Part shown: in pieces, positions 1 to 14,107 of the stretch
How positions within the stretch are numbered: the stretch's first letter is position 1
Layout of the letters: every line of letters starts with the position of its first letter
NCBI GenBank assembly: GCA_964057225.1
Contig: OZ059896.1
Location: 16,070,501 to 16,134,500, forward strand
Source: Auanema rhodensis
Lineage: Eukaryota; Nematoda; Chromadorea; Rhabditida; Rhabditidae
Length of the DNA: 64,000 nt
Reading direction: 5' to 3'
Notes under the pieces: model-generated
Databases searched by the model: none
Told to the model about the DNA's origin: nothing
What the model saw: the letters and a program-made list of their open reading frames with translations, nothing else
Translations under genes and position numbers: made by a program

Positions 1-187
1 AGGTTCTGCTTACAAATAGGCACTATTTTCTGATAATTATATAAATAACTAGCTGCACTAGAAAAAGTATGAGCTTGGATATGAGACAATGACTAATAGG
101 CACAAACGGAAGGCCGGGAATAATGAGAATATGCATTGAGAAAAGTGACTTAGTTTCATAAGGGGGTTTGTTGCAAAAACTAGCTAT

Positions 188-3100
188 TTATGAGTGAGTG
201 GTAATGACTTCCTTTCCAGTACCACGTACGAACAGAACTCTATTGATGTTATCAGAAAGAACTTCCAAGTAGTGTACGTAATCATCAAGATCTGAATAAA
301 GTACAGTTAAGCCAAGAACAATGTTAATGTAAGACTTACTTTCGCGACCACGTGGTGGTTTTGGTAAATTCAATAAGACCAACTGGCTGTTCAATGAATG
401 TTCAATGATAAGCTCATTCAATCTAACAGCGGTATGCATCTTGTGAACCTATGAAAAAATTTTTAAAAGAAAAATTGAGGATAGAGATATACCTTGCTTC
501 TATCGAGAGCTCTAAGTTTCTCCTTCTTGGTCTTTTCCTTCTTTTCTTCTTCATGCTTTTCTTCCTTGCCTCCTTCTTCGGAATCTGAACCATTGTCATT
601 GGCCTGAGTGGTACCAGTTGGTTCATTCAAACCTCCATCCTTCTTATCATCTTCCTCATTCTTCTTCTGTTCCTTTTCACGTTGTTCGGCAAGTACCAAA
701 GGCTAGAAATAAAAACTTGAAACAGCCGAAGCAATATCTCTAAGCTTACAGATATCTTTTTAGGGTTAGGGTGTCCATTAACAGATAAAGTGTTAGAGCG
801 GACATCTTGCATCTGCTTCATAACCATAGTTCTTTCCTCCATGAGAAGAGTTCTTTCGAAGGCATTCTTTGAGATTTCAGGATCAGCCAATTCAACAATC
901 TAAAAATAGTTAAGTTACCGTATTCTACAGGTTGAAATCTCACCAAAATCTTAGCATCAATACGGAGTTGGTATACATATTGTTGAAGTTCTTGTTGCAT
1001 CTTCAAGTTGTTATCACTTTCTTGGGCAATAGCGATGATACGAAGTTTACATCCTCTCCAGACCTTAGATTACAGAGGCTTACAGTGTAAACCGGGAACT
1101 AGGCAAACTAACCTTGTGTTGTTTCAAGAGGTAAGCAATCAAAAGACAGAGACCACCATCCTGAACGATCCAGTAAACATCGATGAATCCTTGAAGTTTG
1201 AAGACACTTGGGAAGTCGATAATACCCTTGGCAACCAAGAGGCACATATCCATAGCGCAAGCAGCATGAAGCTTGTCTATAGAAAACTGATTATCAGAAT
1301 ATTAATTGAAATACCATACCAGTGAAGGTGCTGTACTCAGAGTCAGAAGCTTCAGAAGCTCCACGTTCATGTACAGGCCAAGAGATAAGCATAGTATTGG
1401 GCTTGAGTCCTCCAAGACCAACGGATTGAATAAGAGTAGCAATAGAACCGTGAATTTGAGTTTCATCGTGAACAAGAGTCTTAGCAAAACCGCGAAGTCT
1501 GCATTGGTTCATATCAAAGTCCATACGAGATTTAATCTGAATATGACCAAAATTAAAATGACCAACAGAAAGCTCAATCATACCTGTTCTGCTCTCTTTC
1601 TGTCATCAGCGCTAGTTGGGTTTCCACGGATGAAAGAGGTGACAACAGTCAATCCCTTACCAGCCTTCAGTTGAGAAGCTAAGTTCAAAAGGTTCAAATA
1701 TCTGACATCAACGAGTTCCTTAGCCCATGGCATAGAAAGAATAATGAGAAGTTGTGGTCTAGAAAAAAACAAATACTCGATATACTCTAACCATATCAAT
1801 TACCTCCAGTTCTTTGGATGAGGCTCCTTATCTTCGATCTTCATCAAGGAATATTGGGCGGTAGTCAAAGCCAATCCACGGATTCCATCTCCCCATTCCT
1901 TCTTGGCTCTGTAACAGCATAAGCGGTATTATAAAATTTGAAAAATATCTGCATTACCCCTTCCATTCGACGTATTTGTAGATGAGAAGGCAGAGAGCGC
2001 AAGAGATGAGAGCATAATCCCAATGAGTAGAGAACATGATGAATAAGCAGAGTCCAGCTCCAAGAAGGGAAAGAGACCAGTGGTAGTACTTGAATCTTGG
2101 TCTCCAATTAGGAGCTCCCAACAAAGAGTGAAGAGCACAGATAAGGTTAACGAATGCATAACACATCAAGAAGAAGAAATCAACGACGGCAGCGATGTTG
2201 TCCATAGCACCCATAAGAATAGCGAGCTCAGCAATAATGGTTGTGATGACAAGACTGAAGAAAATAAGTTTCTCAAGGTAAATAAAAACTAATCTTACCC
2301 AAGGAAAGGTTCATTGCTCTGAGTAACCTTCTTGAAGGGAGAGAGGAAAGGAATAACCTCATCCTTAGCAATACTTTGGAGAAGACGAGGAGCTGAGCAC
2401 AAGCACTGAAGAGCAGCTCCAAAAGTGGACAAGAAAGATCCAATGAGAAGAACCCATGGTGATGGCCAAGATAACAAAGCAACAATCATATTACCTCCCA
2501 CAGATTGACCATTCCTAAACGATTAAGAGCGTTTAGATTTCAAAACATAGAAAAAGCTAACTTGTCACGAAGTACGTTTCCATCAATAGCTGCTCCGAAT
2601 ACAAAAGCCAATGAGAAGTAGATGAAAGAAGTAGTCAAGGTAGCAGCGATTGTTCCAGTTGGAATAGATTTTTGAGGATTTTTCAAGTCACCTATAAGAT
2701 AGCAACTTATTAGAAGAATGCAAAGTTGTAAAGCTTACCACTCATGTTAGCTCCAGTGAAAATTCCTGTTACGGCAGGGAAGTAAATAGCCAAAAGAACC
2801 CAGAAAGACGTTTTCACATCCTATAAAACACGATATAGCAAGTGAATATTTAAAAAATAAGAATAAGAAATTTACCTGGAAGACATCGGTAGAGAGGTTA
2901 GCCTCAAGGTTTGGAGTAGCATAGAACTTTCCAACATATTGGGGAGCAATGTTATCTAACAATTACAATAAATTAATTGATAGAAAAGATAAGAAGACAT
3001 ACCGACAAGGGCGTTACTCTTGAATCCAGGGAATCCATTGACACATGAAAGGCTTTGAGAAAGAAGAGCATCAGCACAGGTACCATTTCCACAGATATTT

Positions 3101-4637
3101 TGTACAATGAGTGGGTTACTGTATGATTTCAAAATTATATAAAAAAGTGGAAAAAAAATGAAAACCTGAAGGTGCAATAGTCACAGATATCTTCCATACT
3201 GGCATTTGAAGGTAATAGGATTTTAGATTGAAGAAGCTTAGGACCATACATGCAAACTCTTAACGAGTATAAATATTAGAAGAAAATTTGAATGAACCAC
3301 AATTACCTTTGTCCAACATCAGGATTCAAAGTCTTTTCAATACCACCAGCATAGCAAGCCAAAATTGAGCAAATAACACAAACTAAAGACACCTACAAAA
3401 AAGTATTACAGTCAAATTATTGTGACAAGAAATTGAAAAAACTCACAGGAGCCAACATTTGTACAAACTTGACACCCATAGCAACAATAACAAACTCAAG
3501 AAGTAACAGGATAGTAGAATAGAAACGAAGATTGTTAGTCATCATTCCAAAGGTACCTAATCACAATAACAGTAAATAAGGTCAAATAATTGAAAAAGCA
3601 TACCTGTGTCTTGTTGAGCTTCAACACCTCCGATGGTTAATCCAGGGAAGATATAGAGCTACAATTAAGAAACATAGTAAAATCAAAATATTTTATTTTA
3701 ATCTTACCAATAAAATCTCGACACCTCCTACCAGATACATAGAAGTAGCTACGGTATTGGCAAGGTAAAACAGTAATCCAACAGCTGTACCGAACTCCGG
3801 TCCCAGATTCCTAGATATCATAAAGTACGCCCCTCCACTTTCAACAACTCCATTAGTGGCAACAGCAGAGATAGAAATACAAGTGAGGAAAGTCTAAAAA
3901 AAGAGTTAAATGAGATCAATCATCATGGAGAACACGACAAAGAAAAAACTTACACAAAGGCAGCAAAGGAAGAGAAGAAGGAAAGTTTGACCAAGACCAG
4001 CAATACCGACGACCCAGAACAATCTAATAAACATAGTAACTCCAAGGATATGTTGAATTGTGGGAAGATATACTCCCAACATTACTCCTAAATCAGCCTA
4101 AACAAGAGACAGTTTTAAAAAATTAGTATGAATACAACAGAAATACTTTTTTCTTTTGGTTTTCACTCTGAGCTCTTTCATTTGGACCAGGAGTGACGTG
4201 TGCTTTTAAGTAACTAGAGAAAAATGGCATAGATGGTTCTTCGAATAAAGCAAGGTTGTGATTTCCTTCTTTTCCATTTCCACCCCATGAAAAGAGTTCT
4301 CCTGAAAATTAAAGTTTAGAACAAAACATGAGAATATTATTGTAGTACTGTGACTATTATCTCTTGAAATTGAGCCAGCCGAATGGGGGTCAAGCCGTAA
4401 CGAAAACCTTGAAGCAACTTTACTGAGAAAACTTCTATTTGAATGAGTATTTGAATGGGTAGGACTTTTACAAACAGGAACAGAAGGAGTTGATGTAGTA
4501 GCTTCTTCTTCGAGAAGACTTTTATCATCGTCGCCTCCGACGACTATTGTTATTGAGCCTTTAGCAGGCCCGTTCCCACTGTTGCTCATCAAGAAGCTAA
4601 ACAAGTCCAAGATATGATATCTGACACGAACGAACAT
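188..4637 (-). CDS. kcc: K-Cl cotransporter (SLC12 family), proximal-promoter isoform
   Basis: Electroneutral K+/Cl- symporter of the plasma membrane. Shared exons 5'->3': 4147-4301, 3954-4097, 3708-3893, 3604-3658, 3447-3556, 3307-3392, 3166-3258, 3003-3118, 2876-2955, 2739-2820, 2562-2691, 2299-2514, 1958-2254, 1804-1908, 1584-1758, 1320-1536, 1113-1276, 944-1063, 750-899, 493-702, 340-439, 188-291; all phases agree. The proximal first exon is 4349(or 4355)-4637. Starts at 4637 (MFVRV) or 4589 (MSNSG) are possible; the second gives about 1111 aa. Family landmarks seen: NLALFEE before TM1, [71 protein letters not shown] and the ending [13 protein letters not shown]. The last two exons are separated by a 48-bp in-frame intron. 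MHTAVRLNE holds the Thr that is an inhibitory phosphosite in mammalian KCCs. An acidic/Lys-rich linker (493-702) precedes it. Other nematodes have several kcc paralogues; I cannot say which this is. Confidence 0.96.
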
Positions 4638-4639
4638 GA

Positions 4640-7600
4640 CACAGAAACAGTACTAATAGTCAGTTTTGAAACATAATACGCCAAATAAACGTTGGATACT
4701 CAAAAATAAATAAATAAAATAATGTCTGATAAAATGCATAAAGAGAAAAGGAAAGTGAATCAGATGTATTCCTATGATGACTGTAGTCTTATCACAGGAA
4801 TGTGTGGGAGGTACCTTATTGCTATCAGTGCCTTTTCAAAGTTTTAAGAAACACAAACAATTTTTCAGCCAAAACTTCAATCTCTCTAACATCTCTTAAC
4901 TATCCGTTAAAAAAAATGGCGATCTCCACAAGTACTTGACTGAATACTAGCAAGCAATGAGTCATGGATTTAAAGATCGGTTACTTACATCGGTTACTTA
5001 AGAGACAAGACAGCTTATTTAAGTCAAAAATTCAATAAAATACCTATAAACAAGAGTAAAATTGTAAGAAAAACAGGAAGTTGTTCAAAAAGCTTGAAAT
5101 TGAACTTAAAAAATATAATCGTGAAAAAGGACGCGGACATGTCATTCATATAGAACAGATGTAGTCAGACATGTGTACACGAAGAATTGAAGCAGATGGT
5201 CATTTGAAAATAGCTAAGGAATAAGGTATCTAATTGAGTACTAATGCTCTAATGGACATTTCCTTTATGGGACAAACAGAGAGGTAGTTCCAGAAGAAAG
5301 GTCATACACATCCACAAAGACATAACGCTTCACACAATGGCTCTGTCTTATAAGGCAGTCGAGCAGAAAACTGAGATATTTGTAAACAAAATTTAAATTC
5401 AAAAGTCAAAAGGATTTAAAGATGATAAAAAAGTTCAAATTTAATTGAGGTAATTAGGATAATTAAAAAGTTTAAAATACACCGATTATTAGAGTTCATT
5501 TCTTTCTGTATGATTAATAGTATTTTGTAATTTCTCACAGCCGCAATTGCGTATTTAATCGAAAAAGGAGATTAAAAAATTAAATTTTCAGAGAAAGTTC
5601 ATATTCTTTATAAAGATAAGAGATGTTTCATGATTCATTACTATTTCAAACGAGTGGAAAATAGTGTGGAAGAACATGAAGTTATCATTGGAATAGGGCC
5701 TTTTAGTAGAACGCTTTAGTAAAATTAATTTGCCAAATTGGAGAAAAAACCAAATTGTGAGAAGAGAGGAAATGATAGTAATTTCCGATGTGTTTTTAGA
5801 TAAAACACATTAAAAAAAGTTTTCATCAGGAAATATAATCCAAATCAATAGTACACCCATCAAATATCCTTTTTTGGAGGAAGAGTTACTGAAGTGGCTA
5901 TAAGAAGTAATGAGAGGAAATGTAGTGGAACGAACATTGACATTCAGCCATATCTTTTCTGAGTATAAATTAGATATGGTTGCAGAGCAGAATATTTGAT
6001 AAAAAAAGAAAACATCATCTATAGCAGAAGTAATAAATCCAAACTGGACATATACTACACGAACGTCTGCAGAAGATTTTTAAGACTAACTAATGAACGA
6101 AACTTCTTGAATAAGAGCAAACACATTTGAAGTGGGACATGTACAGCAGGCAAATACCTTAGTGTCTCTCTGTCTGGGTAACTGTGGGAACGAGAACAAC
6201 AGACTAGTTAGTTGGAGATTATTGCCAACTTTGTAAGCATACTATTGTAGATTAGTCAAAAAATTACTTTCAATGTGTAAGTATTTGAGCAAGATGACGA
6301 TTTAAGTTCTGATGAACTTTGAGAAACTCATTTCTTCTTATTGGAAAAATGGCTCCCAAAAGAAATAAAGATAGAGGAATTAGAAGAAAAGTTACAAAAT
6401 ACACTGCAGACCACCAGAAAAGGAGGAAAGTTGGAGCAAAAAGATGAACTTGAAACTGAACTGAGGTGATAAGAATAAGGGTAAAAGATGAAATGATGAA
6501 TCAAAGATTGTGATGGCATTTCAGATGAAATCTAATGCGACAAACATTATAGTTTCGGTTTTGATGTTATGTGAGCCTCTCCACTTCCCTTCTCTTCTTG
6601 TTTTCTTTTCTCTCTCCTCTCTCTCTGTCTGTGTTATCTGCCTGCACACTCCTATTCACAGTTATGCTTTTCGTCAGAGTTTTTCTCCTTTCTGATCTCT
6701 TTTCTATACATCTGTTCAAACGTTGTCCATATTTGGAAAGTGATTGTATTAAAAATTAGAAACAGAGAGACTTTTGGAGTTGTTATCAATCGTACCATAT
6801 CAGATTAGTACAAGACTTTTCCTTATTTTAATACAATAGAATAGGAAAAAGTAGAAGAGAGTTTACTAAAACGAGAAAGAGAGAATGTGAGACAAGACAA
6901 AGATAGAATGAGAGAAGTAAAGAGATCCTTGTACGCTGACTGAAGAAGTAAAGTAGAATGATAGGAAGCCCAAAGAAAGCTATCGACAGATTAAACTATT
7001 AGTTATATTCACCATATAGTTGTATGGTTTAAACATAGCAAAGAGAGAGTCTCTGAATCCTTCACGTTCTCTACTTCTATCCTTTTCTCCTCCTCCTCTC
7101 TCCTTATTCTCGTTTGCTCACACTCCTTCAGACTGTTTCTTACAAAATAGAAAGCAAGATAATGTTATGACCATTGTCATTGTATCTCTATTCATAATTC
7201 CATATTAGTATATACATGTCATTTTTTCATGTTTAACTTCAGAAAATGGATTTTGAGCAATAAAATGAACGACTTCATGTTCAATCTTACATCAATGAAA
7301 CAGCATGATATTTGGAAAACAAGGTTGAGCAAAGTTAGATTAAACTTCAAGGATATTATGTGTTTGATGTCCTTGATTTGTCATCTAATATCTCATAATA
7401 AGACAATTTAGATCCCATTATGAAACTTTTAAATTTGAAATTTTGAAGAAATGATCATTAAAATTTATGATTTCCTTCAAAAACTCTCTTTCAACATTAT
7501 TTTTCAACAAAAAAAAGATAAGAAGAGTATGAATCTTCCGGAATTTATCGTTGAGTGTAATTAAAATTTGAGAAAATGGTATATCAAAGAAGCCGCTTAC

Positions 7601-8392
7601 ATGATAACTAGACAACAGAGACTATTGAAGTCAAATAGTTTCAGTTTTGAGAAAATGACAAAAAATTTGTGAATTTTCATGTTCTAATCAACTAATTGAT
7701 CTGATTGTACGATCAAGAATAGTATAAAATAATTAAAAGAAATTGTATGAAAAAGGAAAAATATAACGAAAGTTTCAAAAATTTATATAAATTTAGAAAT
7801 AATAAATGATTATAGATATGTATTATTACATAACTAATTTTAAAATCAATTTTAGAATTCTTTTCTAAAAATGAATATATAAAGGTAAAAATGGAAAAAC
7901 ATATTATTTTTCTATTTTATTCTTTAGATTACTCTTCAATACATAGATGTATGTATGTATGTATATTGTGTATAAGACAATACAATATGTTCTTTGATAA
8001 GATGTAATTTTCATTTTTTCCTTTCTAAAAAGCTTTTACTCTTCTTATATAATTCAATTTTAAAAAAAAAAGGAATATGAAGAAATTATATAAAATATTT
8101 TATATTTTTAGTTAATTTTTCTAAAAATTTATGATTTAAATCTAAAAATCATAATCTAGGTTTTTATTGCAAAAAAAAGATGATGAATTAGTTTGAATGA
8201 AATAAACTACAAAGAATAATCAAATAATAAAAATTGAACATATTTTAGTTATCTGCATGTGATAAGAATTAATATATTTTTCAGAGAAAAGTTTTAATTT
8301 TGATAAGCTTCAGTGCAATAATTAGGGTTTTACAATCCCATACATATCATTATGCCAATTTATGGCACCTTCCTTTTTTTCAAACATCCCTT

Positions 8393-8470
<78 letters not shown>

Positions 8471-8630
8471 CCTCTTGTCACATTTATTTTCTTTCATCGT
8501 TTGAAGCAAGATCATTAATTGAGCGTAAACGATTATTTTAGAAATTAAGCTTTGGGTCACAGTTAGCTCTTCCGAAATAAAAAAAGAATCTCAATCTCAG
8601 GAAATGTGATGGCTTTTTATAAGGAGAAAC
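4640..8630. other. non-coding DNA between proximal and distal kcc promoters
   Basis: AT-rich, no convincing exon on either strand. The 5200-5370 stretch is somewhat richer in GC but shows no supported frame. 6570-6660 and 7070-7130 are pyrimidine-rich. The proximal kcc promoter would lie just right of 4640. Confidence 0.6.
8390..8463. repeat. (CT)n microsatellite
   Basis: About 70 bp of CT dinucleotides interrupted by single TTT steps. It creates the Ser/Leu-rich plus-strand open frame over 8300-8518, which I do not regard as a gene. Similar tracts lie at about 10660-10700, 14043-14103, 23470-23550, 33460-33486, 39058-39093, 42575-42611 and 43510-43540. Confidence 0.9.
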
Positions 8631-8637
8631 GGCTTAC

Positions 8638-8652
8638 TCTTCAGCATTGTGG
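8638..8652 (-). CDS. possible 15-nt microexon of the distal kcc isoform
   Basis: On the minus strand an acceptor (attctgag) is followed by 15 bases and a gtaagcc donor. It enters and leaves in phase 1, so it could add five residues (TTMLK) between the 8710-8771 exon and the shared 4147-4301 exon without changing frame. The acceptor is not the usual TTTCAG. Splice signals and phase are seen; use of the exon is inference. Confidence 0.3.
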
Positions 8653-8709
8653 CTCAGAATTTCATTTTTTTTGAAAAAGAAATGAAAAAAATATAAATGA
8701 ATGACTTAC

Positions 8710-8771
8710 TGTCTCCCATACTGGCTGTTGATACATTGCGGTTTCGTTCCTCCAGTCCTATGCCATTGGCT
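8710..8771 (-). CDS. kcc: distal 5' exon of kcc
   Basis: Flanked by tttcag and gtaagt on the minus strand. Encodes NGIGLEERNRNVSTASMGD, a Ser/Thr- and charge-rich cytosolic-type segment. It enters with two bases carried from the 9958-10044 exon and leaves one base (A). The shared exon 4147-4301 starts in exactly this phase, giving ...SMGD-RELFSWGG. The proximal first exon also leaves one A, so the two N-termini are interchangeable. No other minus-strand acceptor between here and 4.3 kb fits better by eye. Confidence 0.7.
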
Positions 8772-9957
8772 CTGAAATTAAAAAAAAGTTTGCTTGTCAT
8801 ATCATTCAAAATAAATTTCTTTTCAATACATATGTATATATATATATATATATAAATATATTCCAAAACAATATTATTGAACAATATGAAAATCTTTGAT
8901 TTCTGTCATTTCATCTGCTGTTCAACAAATCATTTTTTAGTATTTGTTTTGATTTTTCTTCAAATTTATTTCCATATCAGCATGTATGACGATGTTTTCG
9001 GACATTTTTTCATAAAACAATACAAGAAATGAATCATTAGAAATCAAAAATTATTTTATAATTTTCTTGAACTGTATCGATAGATCTTCATATATGCATT
9101 ACATGAACTAAATTTGACCTTTCATCGTTTAGAAAAGTTAACAACGCCCTCATCAACTTCTTTATTTATGTTTATATACAAATATATTATAAATATAATT
9201 TATATATATATAGAGAGAGAGAAAAGTTTGATTATGCTTTTGATGTGAAACATCAACTCAAGCTTATTCATAAATAATCTTATGATTATATTAACATAAT
9301 CATGATCGTATGCTTGTATATATCATTCTAACTTAATTCAAAAATAATATTAAAAATTCTTACTGGTTAGATAATGATATAATTGCTTTTTCAAGCATAA
9401 TAAACTAACATTGAAGTTGCACTTTGTCATTCAAACATCAACATCAGTAAGTTACAAAGTTGTGTGCAGCTTGAATCACATGGAAATATGTCAAATCCAC
9501 GTGTTTCAATATGCTAAACCATATATAGAATATGATCACATGTTGTGTATGTGATATCATTATGCTTGTAAATTTGAAAAAAGTCTTATCAATAAGGTCG
9601 AATACAACAAAACATCTTTTACAAAGCTATAATAACAGCTTCTGTTTCAATTTATAATTTATAATTTAGTGATATTAGTACTCAAAAAAAAAAAGGAAAA
9701 TTATATAGGATGTAAAGGAATGTTTTAATTTCACACCAAATTATCAACAAAAATTTGCTATAGGTTAAGCATAACTGACAGATAATCATGATCGCCTTTC
9801 ATCATCAAACTTCTATTTTCTGATTACTATGTATGAGTCATGTATCATATCAATTATAAATATCAGATCATATATGATCATCAGATTCTTTAACTATTTC
9901 TAATATTAATTGTTATTTTAGTTAAATTTCTTCTTAAACTTTTCAGATAAATCTTAC

Positions 9958-10044
9958 GCATTCTCCGGTGATACGATGATTTCGGGGGGGGTGACTTTTT
10001 CGTCATCCATCACCAGACTCCGCCACCACGACGATTGACGACGT
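9958..10044 (-). CDS. kcc: distal 5' exon of kcc
   Basis: Bounded by ttgcag and gtaagat on the minus strand. Encodes RRQSSWWRSLVMDDEKV followed by TPPEIIVSPEN, a Trp/Arg-rich then Pro/acidic cytosolic segment. Phase matches the exons on both sides (13805-13884 and 8710-8771). A run of eight C (plus-strand G) lies inside the exon, so frame depends on that homopolymer being correct. GC content is well above the surrounding AT-rich intron. Confidence 0.7.
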
Positions 10045-13000
10045 CTGCAACAGAAATGCAATAGCCATGGAAAAATTACCAAATGAGGTCATTTAGATTA
10101 GTATTGGATGATTTTAAGAGAAAATAGAGTTATAATATGCATATACATATGTATATACATATAGTTAAAGATTATATGCTATAGGAAGATGGTAAAATTC
10201 ATATAGTTAGTAGATAGTTGAAGGAAAAAAATCATTTCTTAGTAATTCTTGTTTAATCTTATGCATAATTTAAATTTTTTGATTTTTCCTTCATTTCTTA
10301 GTATTTTTGGCATCAATTATCATCCAATCATGATTTCATATCTCTGAGAATTCTATATGATTTCCCAGCCGTTGTTCAAATTGTTTCAATTTTGCGATCA
10401 AATTGTGACATTCGAGAGTATAAAAGTTGGAACATTTTTCAAAAATCAAATAATCTTATCATTTCTCTAAATAACTGTAGCTTGTATATTCTTCTTTCTT
10501 TATATTTTTCTTTGTCTATTCTAATCATAACGGAAAATACTCCCATTTATCACTTTTTTTATCAAGTAATAGCTACTGATCAAGAGAAATGATGAAAATG
10601 ATAATTCCATTCTAGTCGTTGATTATTAAATTCTGTTCTGAGATGTTTTCCCTTCCTCTTTCTCTCATTCTCTCTCTCCCTCTCTCTCTCTCTCTCTTGT
10701 TCTCTTTTTCCAGTGAAAGTACATGTTTGAAATATTTTAGAAAGAATCAGATATTGAGCAAACTTTTAATATTATGTGTTTGCTTTTTTTGAGTCAACTC
10801 TCAAGGTAAGAGCTGTTTTCTTTAAGAATTCTCTCTCATTATTTTTTAATAAATACGAATGAATGAAAGTAAAATTTGTTTAAGAAAAAAACGAAAAAGC
10901 TTATTGTGAATATGAAATATGCTTATCTAATAAAATAAATTAAGTAAATTATTCATCCGAATATTAACATTATATCTTTGTTGATTGTAATGTTTACATG
11001 TTAATATATGATGAAAAAACTGATTTTTCCGTAAATTTACAATGAGATTATGAAAAAGGACAAAGTTTTCAATGTTTCTTGTTTTTTAATCAGATTATTG
11101 ATAAGAAATTTGAAAAAAAAAACATTGAAAGTCTGTTTAGCTTATCACATGATATGTTTTCATTTAATTCCCTTTTCTCATTTTTTTAAATTCAAAAATA
11201 GTAAAAATACAAAACATAGAAAATCAGTTTGTAACAAAAAAACTCGGAAAAGTTGAAAATAAATGAGAAGGAATATCGAAATCAGGCTTGAAAATGTTTT
11301 AATGTTATTTTTGCTGCTCTCATAATCGACAACTTTCTGACAAGTAAAAAGAAAGAAAATAAGTCTTAATTGGAAGTTTTTAAAATATTATTTCAAACTT
11401 GAATATGACCTTGGCTGATAATTGATTATTAGTATTTATATAAATAAATTCGAAATTCTATACTGGTTCTAGTGCGCCTGTGGGTTGAAAGGTGGTTGTG
11501 GGGGTGGGTTGGTTATAGAGAGAAATACGTTTCAGATGTTACTAGTTGGACAGGGTATAAACGACCGTTTATAAGTTGAGAGAGTAAAGAGAAAGAGATT
11601 GATAGTGTGTGTGTGAGAGAGAGAGAAAGAAAGAAGAAGGGGGAGGGGGGTTAATATGGGGTAGGTAATTGAAACAGAAATGAACATACACCTTAGATTT
11701 AAATGATGACGTCGGAGAAAAAAGAGAATTATTTTTAAATATTTGATCTCTAAAAATAATAAATTGAATTTATATATTATGCAGGACTAAGTATGAAGTA
11801 TGAAATATAAATTAAAAATATTAGATGAATTGTTTGGATGATATAAGGGATATGAATATCTGTGTTAGAGCTTTGGATAAGAAATTAGATGCAGAAAGAT
11901 GATTATGATGATGATGATGAAGAAGAAGAAGATGAAAATGACGGTGATGAGAAAAGGAAATACATAGTTATTACATGTATAGATAATGTTTGATGTCAAT
12001 GAGATTTAAAGGTAAATCAATTACAAACTGTGTCTCATCATCTTGTGTGTGTGTGTGTGTGATCGAGGGTAAGTTGAAACAACTACATAGAACCCGAGAA
12101 AGTGCAGGAGAATGAAGAATAGCACATTCAGACAAAAAAAAAACAGAAAATTGGATTAATAGAGGCTGTAGAAACTGAGTTAGAATGAGCAGAACGGGGT
12201 GAGACAGGAGAGTAGAAGGGGGTGGGGGGTATTAGAGCGAAAGTGGAAAGGTTTTGATTTTGCTGCTTGTGGTTGAGCTGAAGCAGCTGATGCAGAAGCT
12301 TGGTGTGAAGTTCAAACTGTTACCATTTTGGCTGAAGTTGAGTGTTGTTCTTAGAAAGTGAAACAGTCTGACTATGAATGGCAAAAATTCTAAAAGTATT
12401 TGCCAAATGAAAAGAAAAAGGTTTCTTTCATCCTGCTCGGGAGTTGATGAAGATTTTGATCAGGAATTTTTTTAAAATTTGAAATGAATAGGATAGATTG
12501 TTGAAGAATAGAGGGAATAATTGGTAATGAAGATGGACTTTAACAGACGAGGAAGAGAAATAGAGAGAGAGAGATAGAGAAGAGGTGGAGAGAAAGAGGT
12601 AATATTCACAATTCCTATGGTCATAGAGAGGATATTCAAAAAATATGCAAATGACCATCAGAATAGGTGGCCAAATATGGTGAATATGTTGAAAGAGGGA
12701 GAAAGAAACAAAAAAAAAAGAAAAGAGTTGATGAAAGAATCGAATGATTAGGCTTGATGAGGGATGACGATAAAACTGATAAAGTAAAGTTGACATTCAT
12801 GTTATGACAACAGAATAAGATGAGATGTGGTATATCTGGTAAATGAATGTTGTAGACGATGTGCACATCAGTTTGAACTTGATGACGTCATCAGATCAAC
12901 ATGGTATAGAAAAGGGCAATAGTTATGCTGATGAAGACGAGATGTTGGCTAGTGATGATAATGATGTTGATGATGTCGATGATTATATCATCATATCGAT

Positions 13001-13804
13001 AAGTAAATGGATATGCTGAACGAATCACGGATGGTGGTACTGATGATCCTGGTAGTTGTATTGGTGAAAGGATGAGCGTCTGATTGCCGTGGAAGGAAGA
13101 AAGAGAGCGAGAGCGCGAGTAAACTCGAGATAAAGAGAGAGAAAGAAGAAGAGAGAGAGAGAGATAGAGGAAAGGATAAGGTACGCGGAAAAGGATAAGA
13201 TGTTAATACAATTTAAAGGAATTCCGGGTTGTATTTAAGATTCACAAGAGAATAGAATCAGAAAAATAGAGATAATAGACGAATGAACTGAACGTGTAGG
13301 CAGACATCTGAATACCTTGAATTCGTTGTGATGATAATAGCCTAAAGTTGTGATATGTAGAATGTATTCATTGATTGGTTATCCCAATGATTCTGAATTC
13401 TCCACGGAAGCAGAAAATTGATATATAATAGTCGAATGACGATAGTGTTGCCACCATATTTGGAGAAAAAGAGAGCAAAGGATGATAATTCAAAGAGAAT
13501 GAATGAAGAACCTTGTATTAAGATAATCAGTAGGAACGTGAGATACAATAGTATTTGGACTAAATTCATGACAAAGTATTCGGAAATACATCTTATGGAC
13601 AGAAGATAGATCAAACTTGGCTTGCGTCTGCTGTCTGAACATGACAGGCCCACCTCAGAAGAAGTAAGACAAGAATCACATTTGCCGTTTTAAAAAATCA
13701 AACTATTTTTCAAAATATAATTCAAATTCAAATATTATCTAATATAATTAATTATATTAAACTTTTTCAAAGCTAAAAAAACAAATAAAAACCTAATAAC
13801 TTAC

Positions 13805-13884
13805 CCCATAGCTGGAGGTGAATCGGGTGTCTCAAAGACGACGACTGAAGCCTTTTTCGTTGGTGGGGGAGCTCCACGAACGGC
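13805..13884 (-). CDS. kcc: distal 5' exon of kcc
   Basis: Bounded by ttcag and gtaagtt on the minus strand. Encodes AVRGAPPPTKKASVVVFETP then DSPPAMG. It enters in phase 0, which fits both the 14951-14999 start exon and the 16528-16600 exon, and leaves two bases (GG) that fit 9958-10044. The hydrophobic triplet followed by an acidic/Pro stretch recalls the kinase-docking N-termini of other SLC12 proteins, but no RFxV motif is visible. Confidence 0.68.
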
Positions 13885-14039
13885 CTGAAGTTAATATAAT
13901 AAGTAAACAGCCAGTGGTAAAGAAAAGTTTTTTTTAATTAAAAGGCTCATTAATAATTCTTTTTCGGAATCTGTAATTATAACTGTTAATTCTTAAATAT
14001 TTTGTCAGATTACAGAACTATACTTTGCAGCTTTACGAT

Positions 14040-14065
14040 CATTTTCTCTCTCTCTCTCTCTCTGA

Positions 14066-14105
<40 letters not shown>
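14040..14105. repeat. (CT)n microsatellite
   Basis: Two CT blocks separated by a short GACTA step, within the kcc 5' intron. No gene associated. Confidence 0.9.

Positions 14106-14107
<2 letters not shown>

Noticed and set aside
1306-1674. 122-codon plus-strand frame and the overlapping 1008-1325 frame
   Set aside because: Antisense shadows of well-supported kcc exons.
12240-12310. Ala/Ser-rich minus-strand open stretch (ASASAASAQPQAAKSK) near a taacag acceptor
   Set aside because: Could be another kcc cassette exon, but no donor in the phase required by the neighbouring exons was found.
12428-12796. 122-codon minus-strand open frame
   Set aside because: Low-complexity Phe/Ser/Leu sequence from purine-rich plus-strand DNA; no family likeness.
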